Assembly (NCBI GenBank): GCA_017882055.1
Contig: JADGQE010000223.1
Location: 1-6,833 of the forward strand
Reading direction: 5' to 3'
Source of the DNA: Thermoflexales bacterium
GTDB taxonomy: Bacteria; Chloroflexota; Anaerolineae; Fen-1058
Length of the DNA stretch: 6,833 nucleotides
In this document: piece after piece, positions 6,550-6,833 of the stretch
Layout of the letters: every line of letters starts with the position of its first letter
How positions within the stretch are numbered: position 1 is the first letter of the stretch
The notes under the pieces: model-generated
What the model was told of the DNA's origin: nothing
Databases searched by the model: none
What the model saw: only the letters and a program-made list of their open reading frames with translations
Program-made: the position numbers and the translations under genes

Positions 6550-6565
6550 CGTAGCGAGGCTGATG

Positions 6566-6778
6566 ATGAGTGAAATATATGGCCGAATCACTGGACGGAA
6601 ACGAGCCGCGATCATCATCGTTGGCGCGGTCTCGGGCTTGATCGTCGCCGCGATGTTCGCGGCCTTTGCCCGCCAGCCGGTTGCGCCGCTCGAGTTGATC
6701 ATCGGCGCGGCCATTGGCGGATTGCTTGGATTGTCCGCCAGTCTGGGTGAAGCCAGGCGCAAACGACCAGAGAAATGA
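6566..6778 (+). CDS. Small two-TM membrane protein (70 aa), hypothetical
   Basis: The family is not recognised. The protein has a short basic N-terminus (residues 6-12), a TM helix at about 13-32, a short Pro-containing turn (about 34-40), a second glycine-rich TM helix at about 41-57, and a basic tail (62-70). Positive-inside places both ends in the cytoplasm, a hairpin topology. I chose ATG 6566 because GAGG (6556-6559) is 6 nt upstream; the adjacent in-frame ATG at 6563 is also possible, while an in-frame TTG at 6509 would precede the predicted -10 and is unlikely. It is transcribed alone, away from the operon, and is closed by an intrinsic terminator 15 nt after its stop. The antisense frame over this region has no promoter or ribosome site I can see. 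The gene is likely real; the function is unknown. Confidence 0.65.
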   Translation: MSEIYGRITGRKRAAIIIVGAVSGLIVAAMFAAFARQPVAPLELIIGAAIGGLLGLSASLGEARRKRPEK

Positions 6779-6793
6779 TGGATGGGGTGTGAC

Positions 6794-6829
6794 AACGCGG
6801 CGGCTTAACCAAGTCGCCGCGTTTTATTT
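6794..6829 (+). terminator. Intrinsic (Rho-independent) terminator after the small plus-strand gene
   Basis: Arms 6794-6806 and 6811-6823 pair over 13 positions (12 Watson-Crick plus one G-U) around a 4-nt AACC loop, followed by TTATTT. The stem is GC-rich at its core. There is no matching T-tract on the minus strand, so it acts in the plus direction only. Confidence 0.88.
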
Positions 6830-6833
6830 AAGA

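Larger units (their letters stand above)
6404..6562. other. Divergent intergenic region
   Basis: This is about 160 bp of non-coding sequence between the operon and the plus-strand gene. It holds both extended -10 elements, the GCCAC-N8-GTGGC dyad, and a strong Shine-Dalgarno-like GGAGGTGA (6511-6518) that has no ATG, GTG or TTG at a usable distance. No tRNA, riboswitch fold or mobile-element end was recognised. Confidence 0.6.

Noticed and set aside
6442..6795. 117-codon minus-strand open frame over the small plus-strand gene
   Set aside because: It would cross the intergenic promoter region and start inside the terminator stem of the opposite gene. The plus frame has a ribosome site, two credible TM helices and a well-placed terminator.
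6511..6803. Apparent direct repeat (GGAGGTGAGACAACG and GGGGTGTGACAACG) flanking the small plus-strand gene, as possible mobile-element ends
   Set aside because: The match is short and imperfect, there is no inverted repeat or recombinase, and the second copy is next to an ordinary terminator.

Overview
The window looks like a piece of a Chloroflexota (Anaerolineae-type) chromosome. I base this on recalled family distribution, not on a search: a stand-alone MutL/GlmL-like actin-fold ATPase beside a double-zinc-ribbon membrane protein with a long Pro/Ala/Glu-rich linker full of PDWL motifs is a combination I associate with that phylum. G+C looks moderately high (rough estimate high 50s percent), and Shine-Dalgarno sequences are clear at most starts. 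There are no RNA genes, IS elements, CRISPR arrays or phage genes.

Almost everything from about 6460 down to 1 is one minus-strand operon of six genes. In transcription order they are: an 86-aa small protein (6403-6143); a 248-aa protein with a TM helix at each end, resembling the DUF6754 type (6146-5400); a 199-aa six-TM protein with a GTG start (5322-4723); a 942-aa zinc-ribbon/PDWL-repeat/two-TM scaffold (4703-1875); a 223-aa six-TM protein (1878-1207); and a MutL-like ASKHA ATPase that runs off the left edge (1198-1, 399 codons visible). Two junctions are 4-nt ATGA overlaps, two are gaps of 8 and 19 nt, and one is a 77-nt gap holding a small hairpin next to a strong ribosome binding site. 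An extended -10 promoter lies just upstream of the first gene.

Divergent to the operon is a small plus-strand gene (6566-6778) for a 70-aa two-TM protein. It has its own extended -10 element and a textbook intrinsic terminator (6794-6829).

The most interesting content is the operon as a unit. One ATPase of the MutL/FtsA/PilM-like superfamily is encoded with four membrane proteins and one small, possibly membrane-associated protein. One of the membrane proteins carries two cytoplasmic zinc ribbons and 18 copies of a short P-D/E/A-W motif on a probably disordered tether. No B12-dependent mutase subunit is present in the window. I infer a membrane-anchored assembly in which the PDWL array is a multivalent docking strip and the ATPase a cytoplasmic partner. 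The function is unknown.
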